NCBI RefSeq assembly: GCF_026283955.1
Contig: NZ_JAPDPE010000055.1
Coordinates: forward strand, 1-32,904
Direction: 5' to 3'
Length of the DNA stretch: 32,904 nucleotides
Source: Dyella silvatica
Lineage (GTDB): Bacteria > Pseudomonadota > Gammaproteobacteria > Xanthomonadales > Rhodanobacteraceae
Position 1 is the stretch's first letter, and each line of letters starts with the position of its first letter. Both the position numbers and the translations under genes were made by a program. The notes under the pieces were generated by a model. The model saw only the letters and a list, made by a program, of their open reading frames with translations, was not told where the DNA came from and made no database searches. Shown in pieces: positions 1 to 8,087 of the stretch.

Positions 1-1175
1 ATTTGTTCGAACACTTGATGTTCGAAGGCACGCCGACCGCACCCAAGGGAACCTTTGAGCGCGTGATCCAAGGCGGTGGCGGCATATTCAACGGCTCGAC
101 CCGCGCCGATTTCACCAACTACATCGCCTCGGCCCCGGTGACGGCACTCGAGCCGATCCTGTGGCTGGAAGCCGACCGCATGAAGGCATTGGACTTCAGC
201 GAGAAAAATCTCGCCAATCAGCAAAACGTGGTGAAAGAAGAGATCCGCATCAATGTAAAGAACCAGCCCTACGGCATTTTCTACTGGCTCGATCTCAACG
301 CGCTGGCATTCGACAAATGGGCCAATAGCCACGATGGCTACGGTTCGTTCAAGGATCTCGATCACGCCAGCATCGCCGACGTCAAAACCTTTCACGACAC
401 GTATTACCAGCCAGCCAATGCCGTGCTGGGTATCGCCGGCGACGTCACCCCGGAACAAGCCTTTGCGTTGGCGCAAAAATATTTTGGTGGTATTCCCGCG
501 CGTGCTTTACCGGCCAGACCGGACGTAGACGAATCGCTCAATAGCAAAGGCCGCATGCAAGAGCAGACGGACCCGCTGGCGAAAGCGCCCGCCCTGGCCA
601 TTGGCTGGAAAATGCCCGCACGCGGCAGCAAAGACCAGGTGCCGATGATGGTGCTGTCGCAGCTGTTGGTTGGCGACGATGCCTCGCGATTCTTCCAAGG
701 CCTGGTCAAGGGCCGCGAACAACTGCTCAATATCGAGGGCGGTATCAACTACCCGCTCGGCAATGCCACCAATTACGGCGGCCCCAGCCAGCTCACGCTG
801 TTTGCGCTGTACAAGCCCAACGCCACACCTGAGCAAGTGCTTGTTTCGCTCAACCAGGAAATCGCCAAGATCGCCAGCGATGGCGTCGATGACATCACCC
901 TGCGCCGGATCAAGACCAAGATGCTGTCGGACTGGTACGGCAATCTGGAAGGCTTTCTTTCCCGCGCCGACACCATGGCCACCACGCAAACCTTGTGGGG
1001 CGATGCCCAGGTCGTCAATCAAGTACCGGGCTGGATAGAAGCGGTCACGGCCGATGACCTCAAACGGGTCGCCCGTACCTATCTCATCGATGCCAATCGC
1101 AGTGTCATCGTGCGTCGTCCCGTTGCGGCGGCAGCAGCGAAGATTTCCACCAGTTCCCCGAATACGACACGCTGA
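1..1175 (+). CDS. M16 family zinc metallopeptidase (5' truncated)
   Basis: This is the C-terminal part of an active M16 (insulinase/pitrilysin-type) peptidase, probably periplasmic. The window opens inside the HxxEH zinc motif: the first two bases complete a probable His codon and the frame continues Leu-Phe-Glu-His. The third zinc ligand lies about 75 residues later in VVKEEIR, the usual HxxEH-x(74-76)-E spacing. A second M16 domain follows (about residues 190-380). The signal peptide and roughly the first 70-90 residues lie outside the window. The gene ends 11 bases before a second M16 gene with no HxxEH motif, so the two probably form an active/inactive heterodimer, as is common for paired bacterial M16 proteins. 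The substrate is unknown. Confidence 0.93.
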   Translation, partial: LFEHLMFEGTPTAPKGTFERVIQGGGGIFNGSTRADFTNYIASAPVTALEPILWLEADRMKALDFSEKNLANQQNVVKEEIRINVKNQPYGIFYWLDLNALAFDKWANSHDGYGSFKDLDHASIADVKTFHDTYYQPANAVLGIAGDVTPEQAFALAQKYFGGIPARALPARPDVDESLNSKGRMQEQTDPLAKAPALAIGWKMPARGSKDQVPMMVLSQLLVGDDASRFFQGLVKGREQLLNIEGGINYPLGNATNYGGPSQLTLFALYKPNATPEQVLVSLNQEIAKIASDGVDDITLRRIKTKMLSDWYGNLEGFLSRADTMATTQTLWGDAQVVNQVPGWIEAVTADDLKRVARTYLIDANRSVIVRRPVAAAAAKISTSSPNTTR

Positions 1176-1186
1176 GGAGCACCACG

Positions 1187-2605
1187 ATGACCATCATGAA
1201 GAAGCCCGCGTTGCTCGTAGTCGCTCTCGGCCTGTGCATGACCAGCCTCGTACAGGCGTCCACCGCCCCATTGCCGAAAGATCTGCCGGCCTATGGACCG
1301 GACAAAGCCGTGCCGGTACCGGACATCGCGCAGCGCACGCTAGCCAACGGACTCACGGTGTGGGTGGTGTCGCGCAACGGACTGCCGAAAGTCGATATGA
1401 CGCTTGCCGTACTCGGTGGCACGGCGGCAGACGATCCCTCCACGCCAGCCCTTTCCAGCGTCATGACCGGCCTGCTCAATGCCGGCACGACCAGCCTCGA
1501 TGCCAAACAGATCGCCGAATCGTTGCAGGCGATGGGCGGTGACTACGACGCCACGGCCAGGCCGGATGCGATCGTTGTTTCGGCCACGGCGCTGTCTGCC
1601 TACACCGCCGAACTGCTCCATCTGGTGGCCGATACGGCCTTGCACCCGAGTTTTCCCGCAGCAGAGGTCGCACTGCAAAAGGCGAACTCACTGCAAGTGC
1701 TCAAGGTGCGCGAGGGCGACCCGGCCTGGCAAGCGCAACGCGCCTTCGATGCCGCCACCTTCGGCACCCATGCTTATGCGCGCAGCTCGCTCACCGAGGC
1801 CAGCATCGCGGCGGTCACACCAGAAACCATGCGCCAGCTGCACGCCGCTCGCTTCCGCCCTGATCGCAGCCTGCTCGTCATCATCGGTCGCATCAGTACC
1901 AAAGATGCTTTCCGCATCGCCGAGCAACAATTCGGCAGCTGGAAAGCCGAGGGCAAGGCCGTTGCCGATATGCCGCAAGCACCGCGTGATGCCTCGCCAC
2001 AACGTTTACTGGTCACGCGCGAGGGCTCGGTCCAAACGAATATCCGTTATGGCCGCCCTGCCCTGGCTGCCAGCGATCCCGACTTTGTTCCGCTCAACGT
2101 GGCCAACACCATCCTCGGCGGCGGCTTTACCAGTCGATTGACTCAAGATATTCGAGAGGACAAGGGCTATTCCTACAGTCCACGCAGCATGATCAACGCC
2201 AATCGCGCGGGAGGCAGCAGTCTTGCCAGGGTGGACGTACGCAATGAAGTCACCGGCGCCACGCTGACCGAGTTGAACAAGCTTTACGAGAGCATGGCCA
2301 GCCAGCGGCCCAGCGATGAAGAGCTGATCGGGGCCAAGCGATTGGCTGCCGGCACCTATCTTCTGCGCAACCAGATTCAAGCATCCCTGGCCCTCACGCT
2401 CGCCAATTACTGGGCGCAGGGCTTGCCGCCGGCGTTCTTCAGCAATTACGTCACCGAGACCAACCAGGTGAATGGCGATCAGGTACAGGCCATGGGGCGT
2501 AAATATTTTGCCCCCAAGGATCAAAGCATCATCCTGGTCGGCGACCCGAAGGCGATCGAGGCACAGCTCAAGCCTTTCGGTGAGTTCAAATCGTTCAAGC
2601 CCTGA
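1187..2605 (+). CDS. M16 family peptidase-like protein, catalytically inactive partner
   Basis: This 472-residue exported M16-family protein starts with a signal peptide (MTIMKKPALLVVALGL, cleavage near VQAS). The position of the zinc motif carries an unrelated stretch (ALSSVMTGLLNAG), so HxxEH is absent and the protein should not bind catalytic zinc. The second half keeps the family region GGGFTSRLTQDIREDKGYSY, which includes the Arg/Tyr pair used for substrate handling in M16 heterodimers. A GAGGAG ribosome site lies about 8 bases upstream of the chosen ATG; an in-frame ATG three codons later is the alternative. It follows the active M16 gene after 11 bases, so an operon and a heterodimeric protease are likely. 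Substrate not predictable. Confidence 0.92.
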   Translation: MTIMKKPALLVVALGLCMTSLVQASTAPLPKDLPAYGPDKAVPVPDIAQRTLANGLTVWVVSRNGLPKVDMTLAVLGGTAADDPSTPALSSVMTGLLNAGTTSLDAKQIAESLQAMGGDYDATARPDAIVVSATALSAYTAELLHLVADTALHPSFPAAEVALQKANSLQVLKVREGDPAWQAQRAFDAATFGTHAYARSSLTEASIAAVTPETMRQLHAARFRPDRSLLVIIGRISTKDAFRIAEQQFGSWKAEGKAVADMPQAPRDASPQRLLVTREGSVQTNIRYGRPALAASDPDFVPLNVANTILGGGFTSRLTQDIREDKGYSYSPRSMINANRAGGSSLARVDVRNEVTGATLTELNKLYESMASQRPSDEELIGAKRLAAGTYLLRNQIQASLALTLANYWAQGLPPAFFSNYVTETNQVNGDQVQAMGRKYFAPKDQSIILVGDPKAIEAQLKPFGEFKSFKP

Positions 2606-2968
2606 AGCGCGCCGTCGGCAACAGCATCCGCGACCTCGGCAAGGCTTGCCCCGGCTGGATCGACATCATGATCCAGCCGGGGTGCCGGCTCTTGTCTTGT
2701 GCCAAGCCGATAGCTGCCCAAGCCACCCGCATCGACCGGCCGGCAAAGGCCCGCCGTCAAGCCAGCGCCGGCTTCCCGGCACCGGGGGCGCACCCTAACC
2801 CGCTGTAAACGGAGAAGGCGCGCCAGCACGCCCCTGCCCCATTAGGCGCCCTATCGAAAGTTGTCAGAAAGAGTGACCCCACAGACTGGCGCCTCCGTCT
2901 TATCTCAAGCTCGCCATCATGCGCTTTGTCACCCCACACCTTTCGCCTCGCCACAGGCATGCCTGCCC
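2606..2968. other. Intergenic region downstream of the M16 pair
   Basis: These 363 bases hold one clear structure, the hairpin at 2649-2682. A TTG-initiated upward extension of the next gene reaches 2861, but its first 36 codons do not resemble a hydrolase N-terminus. No RNA gene or convincing promoter was seen. Confidence 0.5.
2649..2682 (+). terminator. Hairpin, probable terminator of the M16 operon
   Basis: A perfect 13-base-pair stem, CCCCGGCTGGATC against GATCCAGCCGGGG, closes an 8-base loop 44 bases after the second M16 stop codon. There is no strong T-run behind it (TGCCGGCTCTTGTCTTGT), so termination may be weak or the hairpin may instead protect the 3' end of the transcript. Confidence 0.6.
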
Positions 2969-3791
2969 GTGATCCAGAACGTTGAGTTCCGCCTCGAAGG
3001 CGGGCGCAGCGGCGTGCTGCTGATCCACGGCCTTACCGGCACCCCTACCGAGATGCGATTGGTCGGCAAGGGCCTCAATCGCGCGGGTTTCAGCGTGTAC
3101 GGCATGCAGCTGGCAGGCCACTGCGGCAATGTCGAGGATTTGCTCAGCACCGGCTGGCGCGAGTGGTATGCCAGCGTGGAAGCCGCGGCGGAACAGTTCC
3201 GCCATGAAGTGGATCACCTGTTTGTCGCCGGCTTGTCGATGGGTGCGGTGCTGGCGCTCAAGCTCGCGGCCGACCATCCTGACTGGGTCAAGGGCGTCGG
3301 TGTCTACGGCGCTACCTTCCGCTACGACGGCTGGGCAATTCCGTGGTACGGCCGGCTGTCCTTCATGCTGCCGCTGCTGCACCGCTTTGGTATCGGCAAG
3401 CACCGCATGGTTCACGAAAACGAGCCCTATGGCATCCGCGACGAGCGCCTGCGCGCGCAAATCAGTTCGGCCATGCTCAGCGGCGACAGTGCCGCCGCAG
3501 GCCTGCCGGGCAATCCGTGGCCGTCGCTGGGCGAGATGTACAACATGGCCGCAGTGGTTCGCCGTGAACTGCCCAAAGTCAATGCATGCCACTGAAGACG
3601 ATATCGCCAGCGTCGAGAATGCCCGGCTGGTCGAGCGCGGCGTTTCCGGCCCGGTAGAGATGCTGTTGCTGGAAAACAGCTATCACATGATTACCGTGGA
3701 TCGCGAACGCCGTGTGCTGATCGATCGCTCGGCCGATTTCTTCAGCCAGGTCGCCGCCACCTTCGAACCTGCCGCTCGCGCGGCGGCCTAG
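2969..3791 (+). pseudogene. Alpha/beta hydrolase (carboxylesterase/monoacylglycerol lipase type), frameshifted
   Basis: This is an alpha/beta-hydrolase of the small carboxylesterase/lipase type split over two reading frames. From the in-frame GTG at 2969 the first frame has the oxyanion HG motif (residues 20-21) and nucleophile elbow GLSMG (Ser90), then stops at 3595. The missing C-terminus resumes in another frame at about 3582 with HATEDD (catalytic Asp) and ENSYHM (catalytic His), ending at 3791. About five residues, typically the PTLLI-like strand before HATEDD, are absent at the junction. A loss of about 17 bases between two ATGCA copies would give exactly the junction seen. The first-frame product lacks Asp and His and should be dead. 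The next gene starts 7 bases on, so it heads that operon. It may be a real mutation or a sequence error. Confidence 0.82.
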
Positions 3792-3798
3792 GAGACTT

Positions 3799-4164
3799 AT
3801 GTCCCCGCTGGTGGTTACGTTGTGGCTGCTCAATGTCACTCTCGACACGGTTGGCCAGCTGTCATTCAAGGCGGCGGCCAGCGATCCGGCGGCCGGCGAT
3901 GGCCTGGCCCGCTGGCGCTATATGGCGTCGCGACCGTGGATCTGGGTGGGCCTGATTTCCTATGTCGCCGAATTTCTGGTGTGGATCGCCTTCCTGTCGC
4001 TGATCGACCTGTCCGAAGGCGTGCTGCTGGGCTCGATCAATATCGTCGTGGTGATGATTGCCGGACGCATTCTGTTTCGCGAAAAACTCACCCCGCTGCG
4101 AGTCACCGGCATTTTGCTGGTAACCGCGGGCGTGGCCATCGTCGGCATCGCAGGTGCAGGCTGA
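3799..4164 (+). CDS. SMR/EamA-like four-helix membrane protein, subunit 1
   Basis: This 121-residue protein has about four transmembrane helices, the size and topology of SMR, ArnE/ArnF and half-EamA proteins. The first helix ends in LDTVGQLSFK, so Asp16 sits where SMR exporters such as EmrE carry the essential membrane Glu, followed by a conserved Lys. A GGAGA ribosome site overlaps the stop of the upstream hydrolase gene. The second subunit gene starts 4 bases after this one ends, which suggests a heterodimer, as in ArnE/ArnF and paired SMR transporters. The cargo is unknown; the neighbours (aminotransferase, acyl carrier protein, acyltransferase) suggest an amino-modified lipid or small amine. 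Family assignment is firm only at the fold level. Confidence 0.85.
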   Translation: MSPLVVTLWLLNVTLDTVGQLSFKAAASDPAAGDGLARWRYMASRPWIWVGLISYVAEFLVWIAFLSLIDLSEGVLLGSINIVVVMIAGRILFREKLTPLRVTGILLVTAGVAIVGIAGAG

Positions 4165-4168
4165 TTTT

Positions 4169-4639
4169 ATGCAGACCGACTCTATGAAGACCGATGGCAT
4201 GACGCGTGGAAAGAGCTTTTACTTTTTCGGCTTTTTGATCCTGGTGGCGTTCGATACCGTGGTCCAGCTGAGCTTTAAATACGCCGGCAATCATGCATTT
4301 CCACCCGAGGCGAACTGGGCCTGGATTGTCCGCGTGTTTGGCCATCCGTGGATTTATCTCGCGGTGATCGGCTATGTCGGCAACTTCTTCACCTGGATGA
4401 CCCTGCTAAAGCACGCGCCGATCGGCCCAGCCTTTGCCGTTACCCATCTCGAAGTCGTCAGCGTGATGCTTTTTTCGGTCTGGCTTTTCCAGGAGCCGCT
4501 GACCTGGCCGAAAGTGATCGGTGCCGCCGTCATCGTCCTGGGCATTATCTGCCTGGCCTTTGCCGAGAGCGGCGCACACCCTGAAGGCGATGCGCCGACC
4601 GAAGCCAAGGCCGCACTCGGCGTCGCTGCGGGCAGCTGA
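4169..4639 (+). CDS. SMR/EamA-like four-helix membrane protein, subunit 2
   Basis: The product has 156 residues from the ATG at 4169; a GTG at 4154 would add five residues and overlap the previous gene. It has four predicted membrane helices and a hydrophilic tail of about 25 residues (AESGAHPEGDAPTEAK). Helix 1 carries FDTVVQLSFK, matching LDTVGQLSFK of the preceding protein with the same Asp (Asp29) and Lys, so the pair arose by duplication. A GCAGG sequence about 8 bases upstream favours the 4169 start. It is followed after 8 bases by the aminotransferase gene. It probably works with subunit 1 as a dual-topology or antiparallel pair moving a charged small molecule or polyprenyl-linked group across the inner membrane; this is inference. 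Confidence 0.85.
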   Translation: MQTDSMKTDGMTRGKSFYFFGFLILVAFDTVVQLSFKYAGNHAFPPEANWAWIVRVFGHPWIYLAVIGYVGNFFTWMTLLKHAPIGPAFAVTHLEVVSVMLFSVWLFQEPLTWPKVIGAAVIVLGIICLAFAESGAHPEGDAPTEAKAALGVAAGS

Positions 4640-4647
4640 GATTCAGC

Positions 4648-5841
4648 ATGCGCGAGCTGCCGCCCACCGCTGGCCTGCCACTGCACTTCGGCGACCTGCG
4701 TCCCGGCAGCGCGCCTTTCGCCGCACAGGCCGCCGCATGGCTGGGTGTCGAACACTTGCAATTGGAATGCTCGGGCACGGCTGCCCTGGTGGTCGCTTTA
4801 CATGCCATCAGCCGACTGCGCCCGGATCGCCGCGAAGTCGTCGTACCCGCATGGACCTGCCCGCTGGTTGCGTTGGCCATCCATCGTGCCGGGCTCAAGC
4901 CACGCTTGTGCGATCTGGCACCGAATCATTACGACATGGATGCCACTCAGCTGGCGGCGGTGTGCAGCAATAAGACCCTGGCTATCGTGCCCACCCATCT
5001 GGCCGGCCGGGTTGCCGATGTCGCTACCGCCAATACGATTGCCCACAACGTCGGCGCCTATGTCATCGAGGATGCCGCGCAAGCCGTCGGTGCGCAGCAG
5101 GACGGCCGCAGTGTCGGCCTGCTTGGCGACGCCGGTTTTTTCAGCCTCGCCGTCGGCAAAGGCCTGACCCTGTACGAAGGCGGCCTGTTGCTGGCGTGCG
5201 ACCCGGCCCTGCGCGAAGCCTTCGCTGCCAGTCATCGCGCCATCATCAAATCAAATCCATCCATGGATAAACAGCGCGCGCTGGAGCTGATCGGCTATAC
5301 CGCTGCTTACCGTCCGTGGCTATTGCCGCTGGCCTATGGACGCCCGCTGCGCAAAGCGTTGGCAGCCGGTGATCCAGTCAGTGCGGTCGGTGACGATTTC
5401 GGCCCAGAGATTCCGCTGCACACAGTAAGTGACTGGCGTCAGGCGGTAGGCGCACGGGCTTTGCTGCGGCTGCCGGCGTTTCTTGAGGCCACCCGCCAGC
5501 AAGCGCTACGCCGTATTCAACGGCTACGGCAGATCCCTGGCCTTACCGTCTTCGCGGATGCTCCCGGCCAGCAAGGCGTGTGGCCCTTTCTGCTAGTGAC
5601 CATGCCTAGCGAAGCCATTCGCGACAGTGCATTGCATACGCTGTGGACCGCCGGCCTCGGTGTCAGCCGCTTGTTTATTCATGCCCTGCCCGACTACGCC
5701 TATCTGCGCGATGTGGTGCCGCCTACCGAGTTACCGAACGCCCGCAGCTTTGCCGCGCGCTCACTCACTATCACCAACAGCCCCTGGCTGCGCGATGATG
5801 AGTTCGAGAAAATCTGTCGCCGGCTTGAGCGTGCGCGCTAA
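4648..5841 (+). CDS. DegT/DnrJ/EryC1/StrS-family PLP aminotransferase
   Basis: This 397-residue protein has the fold-type I layout of DegT/ArnB enzymes, which aminate keto-sugars or related carbonyl compounds using glutamate or glutamine. CSGTAAL (41-47) should bind the PLP phosphate, EDAAQAVGA (141-149) supplies the Asp142/Gln145 that contact the cofactor ring, and Lys171 in SLAVGKGLTLYEGG is the Schiff-base lysine. The surroundings of the lysine differ from the typical SFF-x-x-K-N pattern of sugar aminotransferases (FFSLAVGKG), so a non-sugar substrate is possible. It is the last gene of the plus-strand operon, 8 bases after the second membrane protein. It converges on the ureohydrolase-like gene, with only 46 bases between them and no obvious terminator. 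Confidence 0.88.
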   Translation: MRELPPTAGLPLHFGDLRPGSAPFAAQAAAWLGVEHLQLECSGTAALVVALHAISRLRPDRREVVVPAWTCPLVALAIHRAGLKPRLCDLAPNHYDMDATQLAAVCSNKTLAIVPTHLAGRVADVATANTIAHNVGAYVIEDAAQAVGAQQDGRSVGLLGDAGFFSLAVGKGLTLYEGGLLLACDPALREAFAASHRAIIKSNPSMDKQRALELIGYTAAYRPWLLPLAYGRPLRKALAAGDPVSAVGDDFGPEIPLHTVSDWRQAVGARALLRLPAFLEATRQQALRRIQRLRQIPGLTVFADAPGQQGVWPFLLVTMPSEAIRDSALHTLWTAGLGVSRLFIHALPDYAYLRDVVPPTELPNARSFAARSLTITNSPWLRDDEFEKICRRLERAR

Positions 5842-5887
5842 CCCGCAACACGATGCTACCGGCGCTCGATATCGCGCGCCGCCGCAA

Positions 5888-6763
5888 CTACACGCTGCTC
5901 GTCGCAATCGCTTTCAATAACCGGGTATTCAAGGCGCGCTGCTGCGCCTGCCAGGCATCCAGCTCGCTTTGCGGCACCGGCTCTTGCCCATCCATGCCGC
6001 TAAGCAGGCGTTTCCACCACGTCGTATAGGCATAGGCGGAGACTTCGCCATTGATGTCGCTGGCGATGATCCGCCCGTGCAACGCTTCGATGATCGCCAT
6101 GGCGTGGCGTTCTTCGATCAAGCCCTGATCCCAATTGGTCCGCGCCGTGGCGACACTGAAGGCATCTTTGTCGATCGACAAATACGTCGGTTGCGGCGCG
6201 CCCTGCAATTGCGCAATGAAAGCAGCGGTGAGCGCATCCGGATCGTCAAAGCGATGAAAGGCAGCAGCGATGCCCCAGCGCTTGGCCCAGCTCACATCGA
6301 CATCCATGCACCAGTAACTGAGCTTGCCTGCGCGCAGCGGCCGCAGATAATTCTCCCAGGCGTGTTTGGCGCCGATATCACCGGAGGTAATGCCGACGAC
6401 ATGCACATGGGTGACATAAGGCAACATCGCGACCTTACGCACCCACGAGCCGCAATGAATGCCCCAGGGGAAACGCATATTGTCGGGATGGTTATCGAAC
6501 ACCACCAACTGGAACGGGCCACGCGCGCGCTGCCGCTCAACCAGCGGCCAGGTCAAATGATGGTAGTCGCCCGAGCCCATCAGCACGGTGCCGTAGTCGG
6601 CCGGAGCCCGCGCGTCGAGATGGCGGCGCAAGCGATTGAACGTATGCAGCGTGCAACCGAAGCGAATCGCTTCCTGCCAATCGCTCAACGCCATCGTGGT
6701 CGCGCCGGGAAGCGCCCCGATCGAACCGTCGAAATCGAGAATCAGCGGATTGTGCCTACTCAT
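5888..6763 (-). CDS. Ureohydrolase (arginase/agmatinase)-fold protein
   Basis: This 291-residue protein follows the arginase fold. The manganese-ligand positions are conserved: GDYHH (His68/69) for the GGDHS His, DNHPD (Asp90, His92, Asp94) for DAHxD, and SIDKD (Asp198, Asp200) for SxDxD; Glu240 follows DING. The rest is divergent, including a Trp/Tyr-rich C-terminus, so the substrate may not be arginine or agmatine; hydrolysis of a guanidino or amidino group is the family expectation. The ATG at 6763 lies inside the end of the upstream acyltransferase gene (8-base overlap), which points to translational coupling. Upstream in-frame starts would run far into that gene and are unlikely. It resembles unstudied arginase-family proteins rather than a named enzyme. 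Confidence 0.82.
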   Translation of the reverse strand: MSRHNPLILDFDGSIGALPGATTMALSDWQEAIRFGCTLHTFNRLRRHLDARAPADYGTVLMGSGDYHHLTWPLVERQRARGPFQLVVFDNHPDNMRFPWGIHCGSWVRKVAMLPYVTHVHVVGITSGDIGAKHAWENYLRPLRAGKLSYWCMDVDVSWAKRWGIAAAFHRFDDPDALTAAFIAQLQGAPQPTYLSIDKDAFSVATARTNWDQGLIEERHAMAIIEALHGRIIASDINGEVSAYAYTTWWKRLLSGMDGQEPVPQSELDAWQAQQRALNTRLLKAIATSSV

Positions 6764-7814
6764 GTGTTTGCGCTGCCCATTGGCTATCGCTCTCGAAATG
6801 CTTGCCAAGCCGTTTCGCCAACGCCCGCAGCAATGGGTTGCGCAGATAGATAGCGTGTCGGGTCAGGGTGAATTGTGCGCCTAGATATGATTTGATTTCC
6901 GGATCGGTCCAACCGGCAACGTAATGCGTCAGGCCCTGCTCGCGTGCCCAGGCCAGGTTATGAAACCAGCTGGTGAAGTAAAGATTCTGCTCGCGTGCCT
7001 GTGGGTAGGCAAAACCCACGTACTTGTCGATCAATTTGCCGCCGACCGCAAAGCACAGATTCCAACCGATCATCGCGCCCTGGTGACGATAAACGAACAC
7101 CACGCCGCCATTGGCCGGGTCACGCAATACCGCGGCGAAGAACGGCCGGCTAAGCTTGTCGAAATGAATCTCGCTTTGCGCATACACGTTTTCGTAAAGC
7201 GCATAAAACGCATCGATACTCGCTTCATCGGCAAAGCTTGCGTCACCACACGGCAGCGCCTCGACCGCGACCTCGCCACGTTTACGCAGTTTGCGCCGGA
7301 TGTCTTTGCGGCGACCAGAAGACAGCCGTGCCAGGTATTCGTCTTCGCTGGCGAAATCAATCGTCACATAAGCCAGCGCCTGCCCCTCCAGCAACACAAA
7401 GCCGGCCGCCTCGCATGCAGCGATAACCCGCGCGCAGCCATCGGCGTTGGCGGCGTCGAGCAAGGGCGAGGCTTGCGGAATGTCTTTGACGATCAACAGC
7501 CGTTGATCGCGCCCCAATTGCTCGCTCCAAGCGCGCGGCAGGCTGGCCGGGTCCGCCGCACGCGGAAACAAGGCGTATTCCGACACGGTGGTGCCGACAA
7601 AGGCGGTACGCCAGCGCAGCCATCGCCCCCACCAGCGGTAACCTGGCGCACGGGTAACTCGCTGCCGCAACGGCGCATCGGCGGTGGTCAACAGGTCGAA
7701 CGGAGCGACGAAGGCCGGCGTACCGGCGGCTTCGAGCACGCGAAAACCCAGTGGGGGATGCTCGGCAAACCGCGCGATCAGCGCATCCGGCTCGAGCTGA
7801 TTCAGATACCGCAC
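6756..7814 (-). CDS. GNAT N-acyltransferase, FemAB/BioF2-like
   Basis: The product has 352 residues from a GTG at 7814, which is preceded by GGAAAC; a longer ORF to 7880 adds an unlikely Cys-rich leader. The second half looks like a FemAB/BioF2-type GNAT domain (Acetyltransf_6-like): the basic helix SSGRRKDIRRKLRKR (165-179), then KYVGFAYP (264-271) and a C-terminal GWTDPEIKSYLGAQF segment. The N-terminal 110 residues are a degenerate first GNAT-like domain. Family members transfer acyl or aminoacyl groups to amines. The gene is divergent from an acyl carrier protein gene, so an acyl-ACP donor is a natural hypothesis. It overlaps the ureohydrolase-like gene by 8 bases, so the two should be made together. 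Confidence 0.82.
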   Translation of the reverse strand: MRYLNQLEPDALIARFAEHPPLGFRVLEAAGTPAFVAPFDLLTTADAPLRQRVTRAPGYRWWGRWLRWRTAFVGTTVSEYALFPRAADPASLPRAWSEQLGRDQRLLIVKDIPQASPLLDAANADGCARVIAACEAAGFVLLEGQALAYVTIDFASEDEYLARLSSGRRKDIRRKLRKRGEVAVEALPCGDASFADEASIDAFYALYENVYAQSEIHFDKLSRPFFAAVLRDPANGGVVFVYRHQGAMIGWNLCFAVGGKLIDKYVGFAYPQAREQNLYFTSWFHNLAWAREQGLTHYVAGWTDPEIKSYLGAQFTLTRHAIYLRNPLLRALAKRLGKHFESDSQWAAQTHE

Positions 7815-8087
7815 ACTTAAGTTTCCACGAAACGAGAGGCAATAGCATACGACCCTTCCGCCTTGCTGGCACCGCAACACAGCAACCGCTTCAAAGATTC
7901 ACGAAAGAATTCACGCGCAGGATGGCCCCTCGATAGCCGTTCGCTTTCATCCGCAACATCACCCGCCAGTCATCTGGACAACCTCCCGATAGTTCGTCAG
8001 TCTTGCGCAAACCGGTTACCACATCGCCGATGCCGAGCCGATCCATGCGCAGGCAACGGCGGTTTCTTGACATCCAGGAACGTGATC
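7815..8087. other. Divergent intergenic region between GNAT and ACP genes
   Basis: These 273 bases must hold promoters for both the minus-strand acyltransferase/ureohydrolase pair and the plus-strand ACP/ketosynthase pair. I could not find a -35/-10 pair with good spacing on either strand. The one-strand ORFs that cross it do not look like proteins. A shared regulatory region is likely from the layout alone. Confidence 0.4.

Noticed and set aside
2861-2968. TTG start for the alpha/beta hydrolase
   Set aside because: The added residues do not resemble a hydrolase N-terminus; the GTG at 2969 fits the family.
5969-7820. Plus-strand ORFs opposite the ureohydrolase-like and GNAT genes
   Set aside because: They have no family features and high Arg/His content. 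The minus-strand genes carry conserved motifs.
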